DNA of 64,000 nucleotides from positions 1 to 64,000 of the forward strand of contig JAICLZ010000015.1 in NCBI GenBank assembly GCA_025929535.1, in the 5' to 3' direction. This document shows, in pieces, positions 44,027 to 52,348 of this stretch. The position numbers were made by a program, and so were the translations under genes. This stretch comes from Gemmatimonadaceae bacterium (lineage in GTDB: Bacteria; Gemmatimonadota; Gemmatimonadetes; Gemmatimonadales; Gemmatimonadaceae). Under the pieces are notes generated by a model. It had not been told where the DNA came from and searched no databases. It saw only the letters and a list, made by a program, of their open reading frames with translations. Every line of letters begins with the position of its first letter. Position 1 is the stretch's first letter.

Positions 44027-46450
44027 ATGTCCGCCTTCAGCCGCGAAATTCTTCACGCCTCCCGCTCGCTCGGAAAGAGCGCCGCCTTCACCTGGGCGGC
44101 GATCGTGACGCTCGCGCTGGGGCTCGGGTCGACGACCGCGATCTTCAGCGTCGTGCAGTCCGTGCTCCTTCGCCCGCTGCCCTTCCCGGAGCCGGAGCGC
44201 ATCGTGGTTCCGGAATCCCGGAAGATGAGTACCGGCGAGCGGTGGGGCATCGCCTATGCCGACTTCATGGATTGGCGAGACAATCACACGTTCGAGTACG
44301 TCGCACCGTATGAGAACACGGAGATGGACCTCACGGGTCCCGATGAAGCGGTGCGCGTGCAGGCGGCCGCCGTGGGGCAGCAGTTCTTTCACGTGACCGG
44401 CGTCCAGCCAGCCATGGGTCGGTTGCTTCAGCCCTTCGATTTTGCTCCGGACGCGCCGCGTGCGGTTGTCATCTCCGATCGACTATGGCGCACCCAGTTC
44501 GGCAAACGGAGCGACATCGTCGGACTCACGCTTGAATTCAACGCGATCAAACGACCGATCGTGGGCGTGCTTCCGCCCGGCGCCGATTGGCCCATTGCCA
44601 CCGACGTCTGGGTACCGTTGCGGATCACCTCGGAGAGTGATCCGGACTTGCAGCGCCGCGACAACTTCGTGTTCGACGGCCTCGCCCGTCTCAAGCCGGG
44701 CGTCACGCTCGAGGGCACGCGCTCCGCGATGGCGGCGCTCGCGGCACGTGCCGCGTCCGCGGAGCCGCTGATCCGCAAGGACGTCACGACACAGCCGACG
44801 CCCGTACTCGAGTGGATGCTCGGTCCAACGACGCCGCATGCGCTCTGGATGCTGCTCGGGGCCGTCACGCTCCTGCTGCTCATCGCGTGTGTCAATGTCG
44901 CCAACCTGCAACTCGCGCGCGCCGCTGCGCGCAAACGCGAGCTCGCCGTTCGAAGCGCCCTTGGCGCGAGTCGGTTCCGTCTTCTCAGGCAGACGCTCGT
45001 CGAAAGCGCGGTGCTCGCCGTCTCCGGCGGCGTCGCGGGAGTGATACTCGCGCGCTGGCTCGTGAAACTGATCGTCGCGGCTGCGCCTCCAGACGTTCCG
45101 CGCATCGATACCGCGACGGTGAGCCCGGCTGCGCTGGCATTCGGCGCGGTCGTTACCATGATCGTGGCGCTTCTTTCCGGGATGGTGCCGGCGTTGAATG
45201 CGGCACGAAGCGATCCGCATCGCGCCGTGGGCGAAGGTGGCGTACGAACCAGCGCGGGGCGCTCGAGCCTCCAAACGCGACGGACACTCGTCATCGTCGA
45301 GCTCGCGCTTTCCGTCGTGCTGCTCCTGGGTTCGGGATTGGCGATTCGCAGCATCTCGCATCTTCGCGGCGAGAGTCCCGGCTTTGATCCAACCTCGGTG
45401 GTGACCGCTTCCATCACTATTCCGAGTACGCGCTACGACAGTGCGGCAAAGGTGATACGCCTCCTCTACGACCTTCAGCAGCGACTGGCGGCTGCTCCGA
45501 ATGTGGAAGCCGCTGCCATCGCGAGCGCGAGTCCCCTTGGCGGCGGTGGGTTCTATCTCGGCCGCATGATGGCTGCAGAAGGTCGCGACCCGATACCGGT
45601 CAATGAGATACCGGTGAATTGGAACGTCACGACGCCGGGGTATTTCGCGGTGTTGCACGTCCCACTGCTGCGTGGCCGCGACTTCACCGTGCACGATGAT
45701 TCAGCCTCACCTCCGGTGATGATCGTGAACGAGACGTTCGCGAAGGCGATGTTCGGCAGGGACAACCCCATCGGACGACGCGCAATGTCGACGCGCGACG
45801 AGAAGGTGTATCGCGAGATCATCAGCGTCGTGCACGATGTGAAATACTTTGGCGCACGGGATTCGACACGTGCGCTGGTGTGGGTGCCGTATGCGCAGAG
45901 GAATACATGGCATCAAGGGATCATCACGATTCGTGCACGGGGTGACGCGTCGAATGTGATTCCCACCCTTCGACGAGAGCTGCACGCGATCGACCCTGGT
46001 ATCGCTCTGGCGAACGTGATGACGATGAATCAGGCGATGGCGAGATCGATGGCGGGCGATCGGATGATTGCCGTTCTGCTCACGGCCTTTGCGACCCTCG
46101 CGCTGATTCTCGCCGCCGTGGGCATCTTCGGAGTGCTGTCGTACAGCGTTGCGCAGCGCACGCATGAACTTGGCATCCGCACGGCACTGGGCGCTCAGAG
46201 AAGGGACGTGGTGCGCCTCGTCCTGCAGGAGACGCTGCCGATGGTGCTGACGGGAGTAGTCGTGGGTCTGGTAGCGGGCGTCGGCCTCACTCGATTCATG
46301 CAAGCGATGCTGTACGGGGTGCGCGCCATCGATCCAGTCACGATTGGGGCCGTTGCCCTCGTGCTCTGTGGCGTCGGCCTCCTTGCTGCGCTGTTGCCCG
46401 CCCGCCGCGCGGCGACCGTGAGCCCAACGGTCGCGCTGCGCATCGAGTAG
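44027..46450 (+). CDS. ABC transporter permease of the ADOP type (FtsX/MacB-like)
   Basis: The 807-residue protein has a duplicated MacB/FtsX layout. An N-terminal membrane helix (SAAFTWAAIVTLALGLGSTTAIFSVV) precedes a periplasmic MacB_PCD-like domain. Next comes a three-helix FtsX block (about 270-410, LLGAVTLLLLIACVNVANLQLARAAARKRELAVRSALGASR), then a second periplasmic domain and a last FtsX block (about 680-800, with RTHELGIRTALGAQRRDVV). This matches the 'acidobacterial duplicated orphan permease' family. No ATP-binding subunit is adjacent, as is usual for ADOP. Substrate unknown. Confidence 0.9.
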   Translation: MSAFSREILHASRSLGKSAAFTWAAIVTLALGLGSTTAIFSVVQSVLLRPLPFPEPERIVVPESRKMSTGERWGIAYADFMDWRDNHTFEYVAPYENTEMDLTGPDEAVRVQAAAVGQQFFHVTGVQPAMGRLLQPFDFAPDAPRAVVISDRLWRTQFGKRSDIVGLTLEFNAIKRPIVGVLPPGADWPIATDVWVPLRITSESDPDLQRRDNFVFDGLARLKPGVTLEGTRSAMAALAARAASAEPLIRKDVTTQPTPVLEWMLGPTTPHALWMLLGAVTLLLLIACVNVANLQLARAAARKRELAVRSALGASRFRLLRQTLVESAVLAVSGGVAGVILARWLVKLIVAAAPPDVPRIDTATVSPAALAFGAVVTMIVALLSGMVPALNAARSDPHRAVGEGGVRTSAGRSSLQTRRTLVIVELALSVVLLLGSGLAIRSISHLRGESPGFDPTSVVTASITIPSTRYDSAAKVIRLLYDLQQRLAAAPNVEAAAIASASPLGGGGFYLGRMMAAEGRDPIPVNEIPVNWNVTTPGYFAVLHVPLLRGRDFTVHDDSASPPVMIVNETFAKAMFGRDNPIGRRAMSTRDEKVYREIISVVHDVKYFGARDSTRALVWVPYAQRNTWHQGIITIRARGDASNVIPTLRRELHAIDPGIALANVMTMNQAMARSMAGDRMIAVLLTAFATLALILAAVGIFGVLSYSVAQRTHELGIRTALGAQRRDVVRLVLQETLPMVLTGVVVGLVAGVGLTRFMQAMLYGVRAIDPVTIGAVALVLCGVGLLAALLPARRAATVSPTVALRIE

Positions 46451-46521
46451 AAAGTCTCCGAGGAGTGCGCACGGTCCAAACCGGATGTACGTTGAGCCTC
46501 TCTACTTCAACGGGAGCATCT

Positions 46522-47325
46522 GTGATTTCGCTTTCACGCGTCGGATCTCGCATCGCACTCGTCGCCGTGCTGGTCGCACCCTCGGGTGCGTTGCGCTTGA
46601 GCCCGGGAGCAATGCCGCTGCCGCCGAGCTCGCAGGCGGCGCTATCGGCTCCCGCAGACGGCGAGGCCGTCATTCGCGCGATGCACGACAAGTACGCGAA
46701 GAGTTGGTACCGGACGCTCAGCTTCACGCAGAAGTCGACCATCCGCACGCCAACCGACACGATCGTGGTGGAGACGTGGAAGGAACGCGCGGTCCTGCCG
46801 GGGCGTCTCCGCATCGACGTGGAGCGTGCGACGGGCAACGTCGTCGCCGTGTATGCGGGTGATTCGCTCTTCGTGTGGCGCGGCGACAGCGTCCTCACGC
46901 GCGCCGCGACCCGCAACATCCTTCTCGTCATCGGATTCGATGTCTACCGGCAGCCCGCGGAAACGACGCTGGCGGTGCTCGAGGCCGAGCACTTTCCGAT
47001 GACTCCCATGCGCGAGGACACGTGGGAAGGACGGCCCGTGTACGTGATCGGTGCCGCGGACGGCGACCTGCGCTCGCACCAACTCTGGATCGACAAGGAA
47101 AGGCTGTTGTTCGTGCGCAGCATCGAGCCCGACGATCGTGATTCGACCAAAATTGTCGACATCCGCTTCGACACCTACGTGAAGGTCGCTGGCGGATGGC
47201 TCTCGGAGCGCGTGGACATCCATCGGAACGACACGCTCGTGCAGCGTGAGGAATACCGGGAAGTTCGAACGAACGTTCCCATCGATCCGCAGATATTCAC
47301 GCCACCGGCCGGGCGCCGGCCGTGA
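46522..47325 (+). CDS. Secreted outer-membrane-lipoprotein-sorting-like protein
   Basis: The 267 residues have an N-terminal signal (VGSRIALVAVLVAPSGALR). The LolA/LolB-like or DUF4292-like beta-rich region includes VIRAMHDKYAKSWYRTLSFTQKSTI, YVIGAADGDLRSHQLWIDKERLLFVRSIE and IVDIRFDTYVKVAGGWLSERVDIHR. Such proteins bind lipids or lipoproteins in the periplasm. The GTG at 46522 has GGAG five nt upstream, so the ATG-like upstream frame is ignored. It follows the ADOP permease by 71 nt and may work with it (inference). Confidence 0.72.
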   Translation: MISLSRVGSRIALVAVLVAPSGALRLSPGAMPLPPSSQAALSAPADGEAVIRAMHDKYAKSWYRTLSFTQKSTIRTPTDTIVVETWKERAVLPGRLRIDVERATGNVVAVYAGDSLFVWRGDSVLTRAATRNILLVIGFDVYRQPAETTLAVLEAEHFPMTPMREDTWEGRPVYVIGAADGDLRSHQLWIDKERLLFVRSIEPDDRDSTKIVDIRFDTYVKVAGGWLSERVDIHRNDTLVQREEYREVRTNVPIDPQIFTPPAGRRP

Positions 47326-47392
47326 CACGGCAGATGTATGCTGCGTCATCAGCCAGTCGCCTGAAGACGACTCAACCGGTTGAGGATGCGAT

Positions 47393-47764
47393 ATGTCAGA
47401 TCGCTTGAAGAAGATCACTCATCGTGGATGCACGATCCTTTTCACCGACTACTCGAACTTCATCGAGTTCGACCAGTGGAAGGAGCTTCTGGACGCCGAG
47501 CGCAAGCTGATGCCAAATGAACAGCCCGGGTCGGTGCTGGCGCTTGCGGTCTTCACCGGCTCGCGCTTTTCCGCGAGCGTGTTCAGCGCGATCAAGGAGC
47601 TGGCCGTCCACAACAAACCGTACATCAAGGCCAGCGCCCTCGTGGGACTCAGCTCGCTGCAGGAGGGCATTTTTCTCAAGGGCATCGAGCGGACGGCGGA
47701 CCGCACCTTTGGTTCGTTCAGCACGATCGAGGAAGCGAAGGACTGGCTCGCCGACCGGCGATAG
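47393..47764 (+). CDS. STAS/SpoIIAA-like small protein
   Basis: The 123 residues (SDRLKKITHRGCTILFTDYSNFIEFDQW at the N-terminus, SVLALAVFTGSRFSASVFSAIKELAVHNKPYIKASALVG in the middle, GSFSTIEEAKDWLAD at the end) resemble the STAS/SpoIIAA-like domain of unknown function with a lipid- or nucleotide-binding fold. It is soluble, with no catalytic motif. The gene stands alone. Function is not known. Confidence 0.72.
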   Translation: MSDRLKKITHRGCTILFTDYSNFIEFDQWKELLDAERKLMPNEQPGSVLALAVFTGSRFSASVFSAIKELAVHNKPYIKASALVGLSSLQEGIFLKGIERTADRTFGSFSTIEEAKDWLADRR

Positions 47765-48166
47765 ACAGGGCCGTATCGGAGATGTCCTACGGCGCCTGCC
47801 CACCGGGCGTCCGCGGCAATGGAGTAGAGCCGCGTGAGTGATGCCGAGGGGATCCTGTTCATGAGCTCTGCGACTCGCTGGACGCACGATGACGGTGAAG
47901 TGTGTGCTACCCGACTGACATACGCACTCGAGTGCTTATATTTGCGCGAGGACACGGGAGCGAGCATCGTGCTCTGCGCCTGAGCACACGAGGACTCATG
48001 GTCAAGAAGGTCAGTAGAAGCAGGCATCCGATCCGGACATCGATCTCGTGGTCACGGCAATGACCGCGCTCGCCGGCGGCTCGCTCAGTGAGAAAACGCT
48101 CGCGCGCTGGTTTCGCGACGCCATGGTGCGGTTCCATCCGCTGATCGTTCTCTCACCCGGCGAGCG
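47765..48166. other. Gap of about 400 nt with a promoter-like site and small open frames
   Basis: CTGACA (47915-47920) and TATATT (47937-47942) are spaced by 16 nt and followed by an ATG at 47998 behind GAGG. That frame closes after 21 codons. A second frame in another register runs to 48170 and overlaps the sulfite-oxidase-like start by 4 nt. Upstream of 47,910 nothing is recognised. Confidence 0.4.
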
Positions 48167-48170
48167 ATGA
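47998..48170 (+). pseudogene. Possible frameshifted small gene before the sulfite-oxidase-like gene
   Basis: ATG at 47998 starts MVKKVSRSRHPIR and hits a stop near 48063. The overlapping frame reads SDPDIDLVVTAMTALAGG, then SLSEKTLARWFRDAMVRFHP, and ends at 48170. A single-base indel near 48017 would join them into a protein of about 57 residues. Codon use looks coding-like in the second frame. It could also be a leader peptide. Not recognised as any family. Confidence 0.3.
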
Positions 48171-49234
48171 GCACCACGCATGATGATGACAGTTCAGATC
48201 TCGCGGCAAATCGGGAGGTGGTCCGCTACGCACCGCTGAATACGGAGTCGCCCATCGCTGCACTCGCCACGCCCATAACAGCGACGGCGCACTCGTACAT
48301 TCGAAGTAACTTCGAGACGCCGCAATTGGATTCCAACGCTCATCGCATCGTCCTCGCGGGGGCGATCAGAGGTCGCGGCTTCCTCAGCATGGAGGATCTC
48401 GCGCAACTGCCGCAGCGCACGGTGGTCTCCACGATGGAGTGCGCAGGAAATGACCGGACGGGAATCAGGCCGCTGCCCGTTGGAGAGCCTTGGAAGGGAG
48501 GCGCAATCAGTACCACCCGTTGGACGGGCGTGTCGCTGAATCATGCGCTCGAGGCATTTGAGGTGAATGGGAAGTCGGTAGAGGTGCTCGCGATCGGTGC
48601 GGATAGCGGCACACCCATGGACGCGACCGAAAGCGTGGCGTTCGCGCGCGCCATTCCCATGCATGTCGCTAGGTCGGCGGACACGCTGCTTGCGCTGAGA
48701 ATGAACGATGAGCCGCTACCTGCGCGGCACGGCGGTCCAGTGCGGCTCGTGGTACCCGGCTGGTACGGCATGGCGAGCGTGAAGTGGATCTCGCAGATCG
48801 AGCTGCTCTCAGGCGAGTATGGCGGGTACTTTCAAAGGCAGCGATACGTCTACGAGAACCAGGATGGAATTCGGCCAGTCACGCGCATACGCGTGAAGTC
48901 GCTCATCGCGGGCCCTGGTGACGGAAGTTTCGTACGCGCCGGGGACGTGTCGGTGTGGGGATGGGCCTGGTCCGGCGAAGGTGAGATCTCGTCGGTGGAG
49001 GTATCGGCCTCGGGTGATGGTCCGTGGTACGCGGCGAGCTTGATGTCACCGGAGTCGTCGCACGCCTGGCGGCGCTGGGAAGCATCGGTGCCATTGCGGG
49101 TTCCGGGCCGTCATGTGCTTCGCAGCCGGGCGAGAGATTCCTCGGGAGCCATTCAGCCCGACTCGCCGTTCTGGAACAGGCTTGGCTATGGAAACAACGC
49201 CGTTGCGCACGTCACGGTGAACGTGGAACGCTAG
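48167..49234 (+). CDS. Sulfite-oxidase-like molybdopterin protein
   Basis: The 355 residues match the sulfite oxidase family. The molybdenum-ligating Cys is C92 in STMECAGNDRTG, the cofactor segment is ARHGGPVRLVVPGWYGMASVKWI, and a C-terminal Mo-co dimerisation domain follows (about 240-350, RIRVKSLIAGPGDG to VAHVTVNVER). No heme domain and no export signal are visible, so it may work in the cytoplasm, or its export signal is lost. Family members oxidise sulfite to sulfate or reduce S-/N-oxides. A second, membrane-fused member lies at 52349-53836. The start ATG overlaps the preceding small frame by 4 nt. Confidence 0.9.
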   Translation: MSTTHDDDSSDLAANREVVRYAPLNTESPIAALATPITATAHSYIRSNFETPQLDSNAHRIVLAGAIRGRGFLSMEDLAQLPQRTVVSTMECAGNDRTGIRPLPVGEPWKGGAISTTRWTGVSLNHALEAFEVNGKSVEVLAIGADSGTPMDATESVAFARAIPMHVARSADTLLALRMNDEPLPARHGGPVRLVVPGWYGMASVKWISQIELLSGEYGGYFQRQRYVYENQDGIRPVTRIRVKSLIAGPGDGSFVRAGDVSVWGWAWSGEGEISSVEVSASGDGPWYAASLMSPESSHAWRRWEASVPLRVPGRHVLRSRARDSSGAIQPDSPFWNRLGYGNNAVAHVTVNVER

Positions 49235-49331
49235 ACAGCGGCGAGTCGAAACCGCTCGGGCGACTGTGAGCAACGTTGGCCCGTCAGGGCGCAATGGATT
49301 GGGCGGGGGAGACGTCGTCTACCGTCAAAAG

Positions 49332-49388
49332 CAGATTGGTCCCTTTGGAACAATGACGAATCATTGTATTTGAGTAAAGGCCAATCTG
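49332..49388. repeat. Nested imperfect palindrome (57 bp)
   Basis: Outer arms CAGATTGG (49332-49339) and CCAATCTG (49381-49388) enclose inner arms ACAATGA (49350-49356) and TCATTGT (49361-49367). It sits 98 nt after the sulfite-oxidase-like stop and is much AT-richer than its surroundings. It could be a transcription terminator-like hairpin or the remnant of a small inverted-repeat element. Nothing else is seen in the 272-nt gap. Confidence 0.55.
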
Positions 49389-49506
49389 TATCTCTCCGGC
49401 TTGGAGTCGATCCTCACAGGGTGTCCTCGTTCCCGAGCAGCCCAAACCCCGGGGCATTGCAGATGTCGATGCGCGCCGCGCTCCGGCAGCTCCCCGCAAT
49501 CCGGAC

Positions 49507-49992
49507 GTGAAAGCGCTCACGATGACGCAACCCTGGGCTATGCTGGTTGCCCTGGGCGAGAACACCATCGAGACCAGAAGCTGGCGAACGTCGTACCGCG
49601 GCCCGCTCGCCATCCATACGGCGAAGGCGTTTCCGAAGGAAGCACGGGCGCTCTGCGATCAGGAGCCGTACCGACGCGTGCTCGCGCGAGGAGGCTACTC
49701 GCGAGCCCACGATCTCCCACGAGGCACCGTGATCGCGCTCGCTCAGCTCGATGATGTCATCGCGTTCACGCGCACATCACTTCGCGAGACGCGCGCGCGA
49801 TCTGCGCGCGGGCTTCTTCCCGCGCACGAGGCCGACTTCGGTGACTTCTCGCCGGGCCGCTTCGGCTTCGTGTTGAGTCACGTTCAGCGCCTCTCGACAC
49901 CGATTCGAGTGAAGGGAATGCTCGGCCTGTGGGACGTGCCGGCTGCGGTACAGCGAACACTGATGTCCGATGTGAGCGCACCACGCGCGTGA
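49507..49992 (+). CDS. ASCH-domain protein
   Basis: The 161-residue protein begins MKALTMTQPWAMLVALGENTIETRSWRTSYRGPLAIHTAK, the signature of the ASCH domain, a PUA-like fold that binds RNA or hydrolyses N4-acetylcytidine in some members. The remaining half (LPRGTVIALAQLDDVIAF, FGDFSPGRFGFVL) completes the barrel. It starts with GTG at 49507. The catalytic Lys of YqfB-type amidohydrolases cannot be assigned with certainty, so nucleic-acid binding is equally likely. Confidence 0.8.
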   Translation: MKALTMTQPWAMLVALGENTIETRSWRTSYRGPLAIHTAKAFPKEARALCDQEPYRRVLARGGYSRAHDLPRGTVIALAQLDDVIAFTRTSLRETRARSARGLLPAHEADFGDFSPGRFGFVLSHVQRLSTPIRVKGMLGLWDVPAAVQRTLMSDVSAPRA

Positions 49993-50089
49993 TTCGAGCG
50001 CGTGGTGGCGGAATGCAACGGAACCCCGTCCCGAGAAGCAGGGGCGGGGTTCGTGCAGTGCGCATTCGGAGTCGACAACGTCGTCGCGC

Positions 50090-50581
50090 TTACGCTTGCT
50101 GGGTGAACACCAACGTGTGGGTGGCTCCGCAATATGGGTAGTTCGAAACCGTCAAAGTGCCGCCACTCAGCGTGCCGGCAAAGCTCCCGACGCCCGGAAC
50201 CTTGAATACGAGCGTCGATCCGCTCTGCGTAAAGGTACCGTTGCTCGTGTAGGTCTCCGGCGTGACTGCGCCCGTGGTGCTCGTCTTCTGGGCGTTGATC
50301 ACAATGCCGAATGTGCCGGTCTTGCCGAGCGTCGCCGTTGCGCCGTTCACCGTAGTCACGGCACCCGATGCGTCCTCGCAGCTGACGGGCGGCGTAACAG
50401 ACGAAAGGATAAAGGTGCCCGACGACGTGGCCGTGCGCGACGGCGTCACGGTCGTCGACATTGGCCCCGTGAGCTGCCCATCGGAGGCTGAGCATGCCGT
50501 TCCCATCGTGACGAGGGCGGCGGCGAACAGCATGAGTGAAAGGCGGATCGACTTCTTGGAACGAGCATCGCTTCGAATCAT
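50090..50581 (-). CDS. Hypothetical secreted lipoprotein
   Basis: The 163 residues have a lipoprotein signal (LSLMLFAAALVTMGTACSAS, Cys31), followed by a Ser/Thr-rich beta-strand-rich region (SSGTFILSSVTPPVSCEDASGAV to LTVSNYPYCGATHTLVF). The two later Cys (CEDASG and YCGATH) may form a disulfide. No family is recognised. The 268 nt upstream, to the DUF72 gene, contain no gene. Confidence 0.65.
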   Translation of the reverse strand: MIRSDARSKKSIRLSLMLFAAALVTMGTACSASDGQLTGPMSTTVTPSRTATSSGTFILSSVTPPVSCEDASGAVTTVNGATATLGKTGTFGIVINAQKTSTTGAVTPETYTSNGTFTQSGSTLVFKVPGVGSFAGTLSGGTLTVSNYPYCGATHTLVFTQQA

Positions 50582-50849
50582 TGTCTCTGCTTCTCCATCA
50601 GGGGTTGCGTGCGCGCCAAACCGCGCCCGTGGGCTTGGCGGATCTCCTTTCGCGAGTGCGACGACCAAAATCGTCGGCCGACGCGCAGGTAGGATATCAG
50701 GCCGGGTTTCCGGTGACACGCGTTTTGGGACGGAGGTTCGCACTTCAGAGGGCAGAGACATTTATTTTGTGGCGACGGCTGAACATCTGTAGTCCGGAAA
50801 GGCGTTCGCCGTCACCGCGCGCGCATCTGTCGGCTTCAGGGAGTCGAAC

Positions 50850-51605
50850 TCAGCGGAATGTGCGGACTTCGCCAGGCGCGTTGTGCGCCTGTTCGAGAAG
50901 CTGCATCAGCGTTATCGCGTTCGCGGCTGCGGCGCCGGATGCAGTGTTGTCGAAGATGCACCAGCGCTCGTCTGCGTCGTCGCTCTCGAGCCGATCGCGC
51001 AGCGCATCGAGCTCATCGGCGCCATACGAGGAGTAGTACACTCGCGGTGATCCGTGCAGGCGATAGTACGACAGTCCGCGCCAGCCTCCAGGAGCATCTC
51101 CTCCCGGATGACGCGCAGGGTCGGCCGCCACGCGTGCGATCCGCCTATGCGACAACCAGCGATCGACATCTGCGTTGAACCAGCTCGCGTGACGTGGCTC
51201 GCACACGATGCGGAATTGGTCGCCTTGGGCGAGCATCCGACAGAACGGCTCGACGATCCCTGCGTCAAAGGCGAAGCTCGGTGGCAGCTGAAGCAGGATG
51301 GGGCCGAGCTTGGGCGCGAGTGGCGATATCTCCTTCACGAATTCCTTCACGCCATCGCTGCAGTCCAGGAGTCGAGCGTCGTGTGTCAGCGCTTTCGGAG
51401 TCTTGACGGAAAAACGAAACTTTTTCGGCACCGTCTCGCGCCATCGTTCGTAGGTTTTCGTCTGGTGTGAGCGACGGTAGGTCGAATTGATCTCCGCGGC
51501 ATTGAGTACGCTCGCGTATCTCGAGAGTCCGCCGCCCTCCGATGGGAAGTCACCTGATGTCGCGCGTGGAATAGCCCAGCCGGCGGTGCCAATCCAGATC
51601 GCCAC
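50850..51605 (-). CDS. DUF72 protein
   Basis: The 251-residue protein is a TIM-barrel-like DUF72 (YecE) member: WIGTAGWAIPR near the start, LNAAEINSTYRR, FSVKTPKALTHDARLL, LLQLPPSFAFD, VCEPRHASWF and SYYRLHGSPRVYYSSYGADELDAL. Function of the family is unknown; metal or cofactor binding is suggested by its conserved residues. The GTG at 51605 gives the canonical short N-terminus; a TTG at 51644 would add 13 residues. No operon partner is visible. Confidence 0.85.
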   Translation of the reverse strand: MAIWIGTAGWAIPRATSGDFPSEGGGLSRYASVLNAAEINSTYRRSHQTKTYERWRETVPKKFRFSVKTPKALTHDARLLDCSDGVKEFVKEISPLAPKLGPILLQLPPSFAFDAGIVEPFCRMLAQGDQFRIVCEPRHASWFNADVDRWLSHRRIARVAADPARHPGGDAPGGWRGLSYYRLHGSPRVYYSSYGADELDALRDRLESDDADERWCIFDNTASGAAAANAITLMQLLEQAHNAPGEVRTFR

Positions 51606-51674
51606 TTTCGCTGACGAAGAAGACAGCCGCGAGCCTGTCGACAAAAAAAGCTTGCCGTGAGCGCGGGCGTCAAC

Positions 51675-51884
51675 TCATACGCGAGTAAGTGCTTTGCCTG
51701 AGTGGTGCACGATGTCTGGCTCGCCCGGGTGGTGGTCAGTCTCGCGCACGCTGTACATGGTGTTATCTGCGTTTGTTCCCATCTTGAACACACCAGTGAC
51801 TGTGCCATGGCCGATGGCACTGCGGTAGTGCCATGACACTTTGGTGCCGACGGGGATTGTCTTGAACGTCTTTTTGGTAGTCAT
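51675..51884 (-). CDS. HVA1/DUF2945-like TUDOR-domain small protein
   Basis: The 69 residues (TTKKTFKTIPVGTKVSWHY, GHGTVTGVFKMGTN, YSVRETDHHPGEPDIVHHSG) fit the hypervirulence-associated TUDOR domain family, DUF2945, of small single-domain proteins with unknown function. A GAGGGAG ribosome site precedes the ATG, which sets the start at 51884 and rules out the longer frame. The following 278 nt (51885-52162) hold no gene. Confidence 0.78.
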   Translation of the reverse strand: MTTKKTFKTIPVGTKVSWHYRSAIGHGTVTGVFKMGTNADNTMYSVRETDHHPGEPDIVHHSGKALTRV

Positions 51885-52162
51885 ATCGTCACTCCCTCGA
51901 GCTCGTCGTGCTTTCATTTCCCCAGCTAACTGCCACACAACCGGCGAGCATCCCAGCTTCATGGCGGCGCAACTCGGTGGCCGAATACCATGGGCTCGCT
52001 CAGCTTGCCGCGACGTCGCTCCTCGCGCTCCGGATGACAGGCGTGATCGCACTCCAGTAAGCGATCAATAGTCGTGCCGCCTGTACACGTGGCAAGCGGC
52101 ATCGGGTAAGCCCATCCCTCGCGAGCGCGCATCCAAGCGAGAGCGGCGTCGCGCAAATCGTG

Positions 52163-52318
52163 TCAGATCTTTTCTGCCTGCTTGATCGCGTCGTGAAATG
52201 CGCGCACTTCCCGGACCAGATCGATGAGGGGATAGCTTCCATTCGCGCCGCTCGGACTGGGAAGCACCCAGACTCCGGCACCGGCTAACGCCCCCTCCTC
52301 GAGAGTGCGTCGTTCTCA
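52163..52318 (-). pseudogene. mug: C-terminal remnant of a mismatch-specific uracil-DNA glycosylase (Mug)
   Basis: The minus-strand frame ending at 52163 reads AGVWVLPSPSGANGSYPLID followed by an acidic helix (DLVREVRAFHDAI) and a stop. VWVLPNPSG is a conserved late motif of Mug/TDG-type glycosylases that excise U or T from G mismatches. Upstream, an in-frame TGA (near 52318) cuts it off, and the first two thirds of the gene, including the catalytic G-x-N-P region, are missing. This is a gene relic only. Confidence 0.6.
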
Positions 52319-52348
52319 TTGTCGGTATCATGTTCTGCCTCCGCCGCA

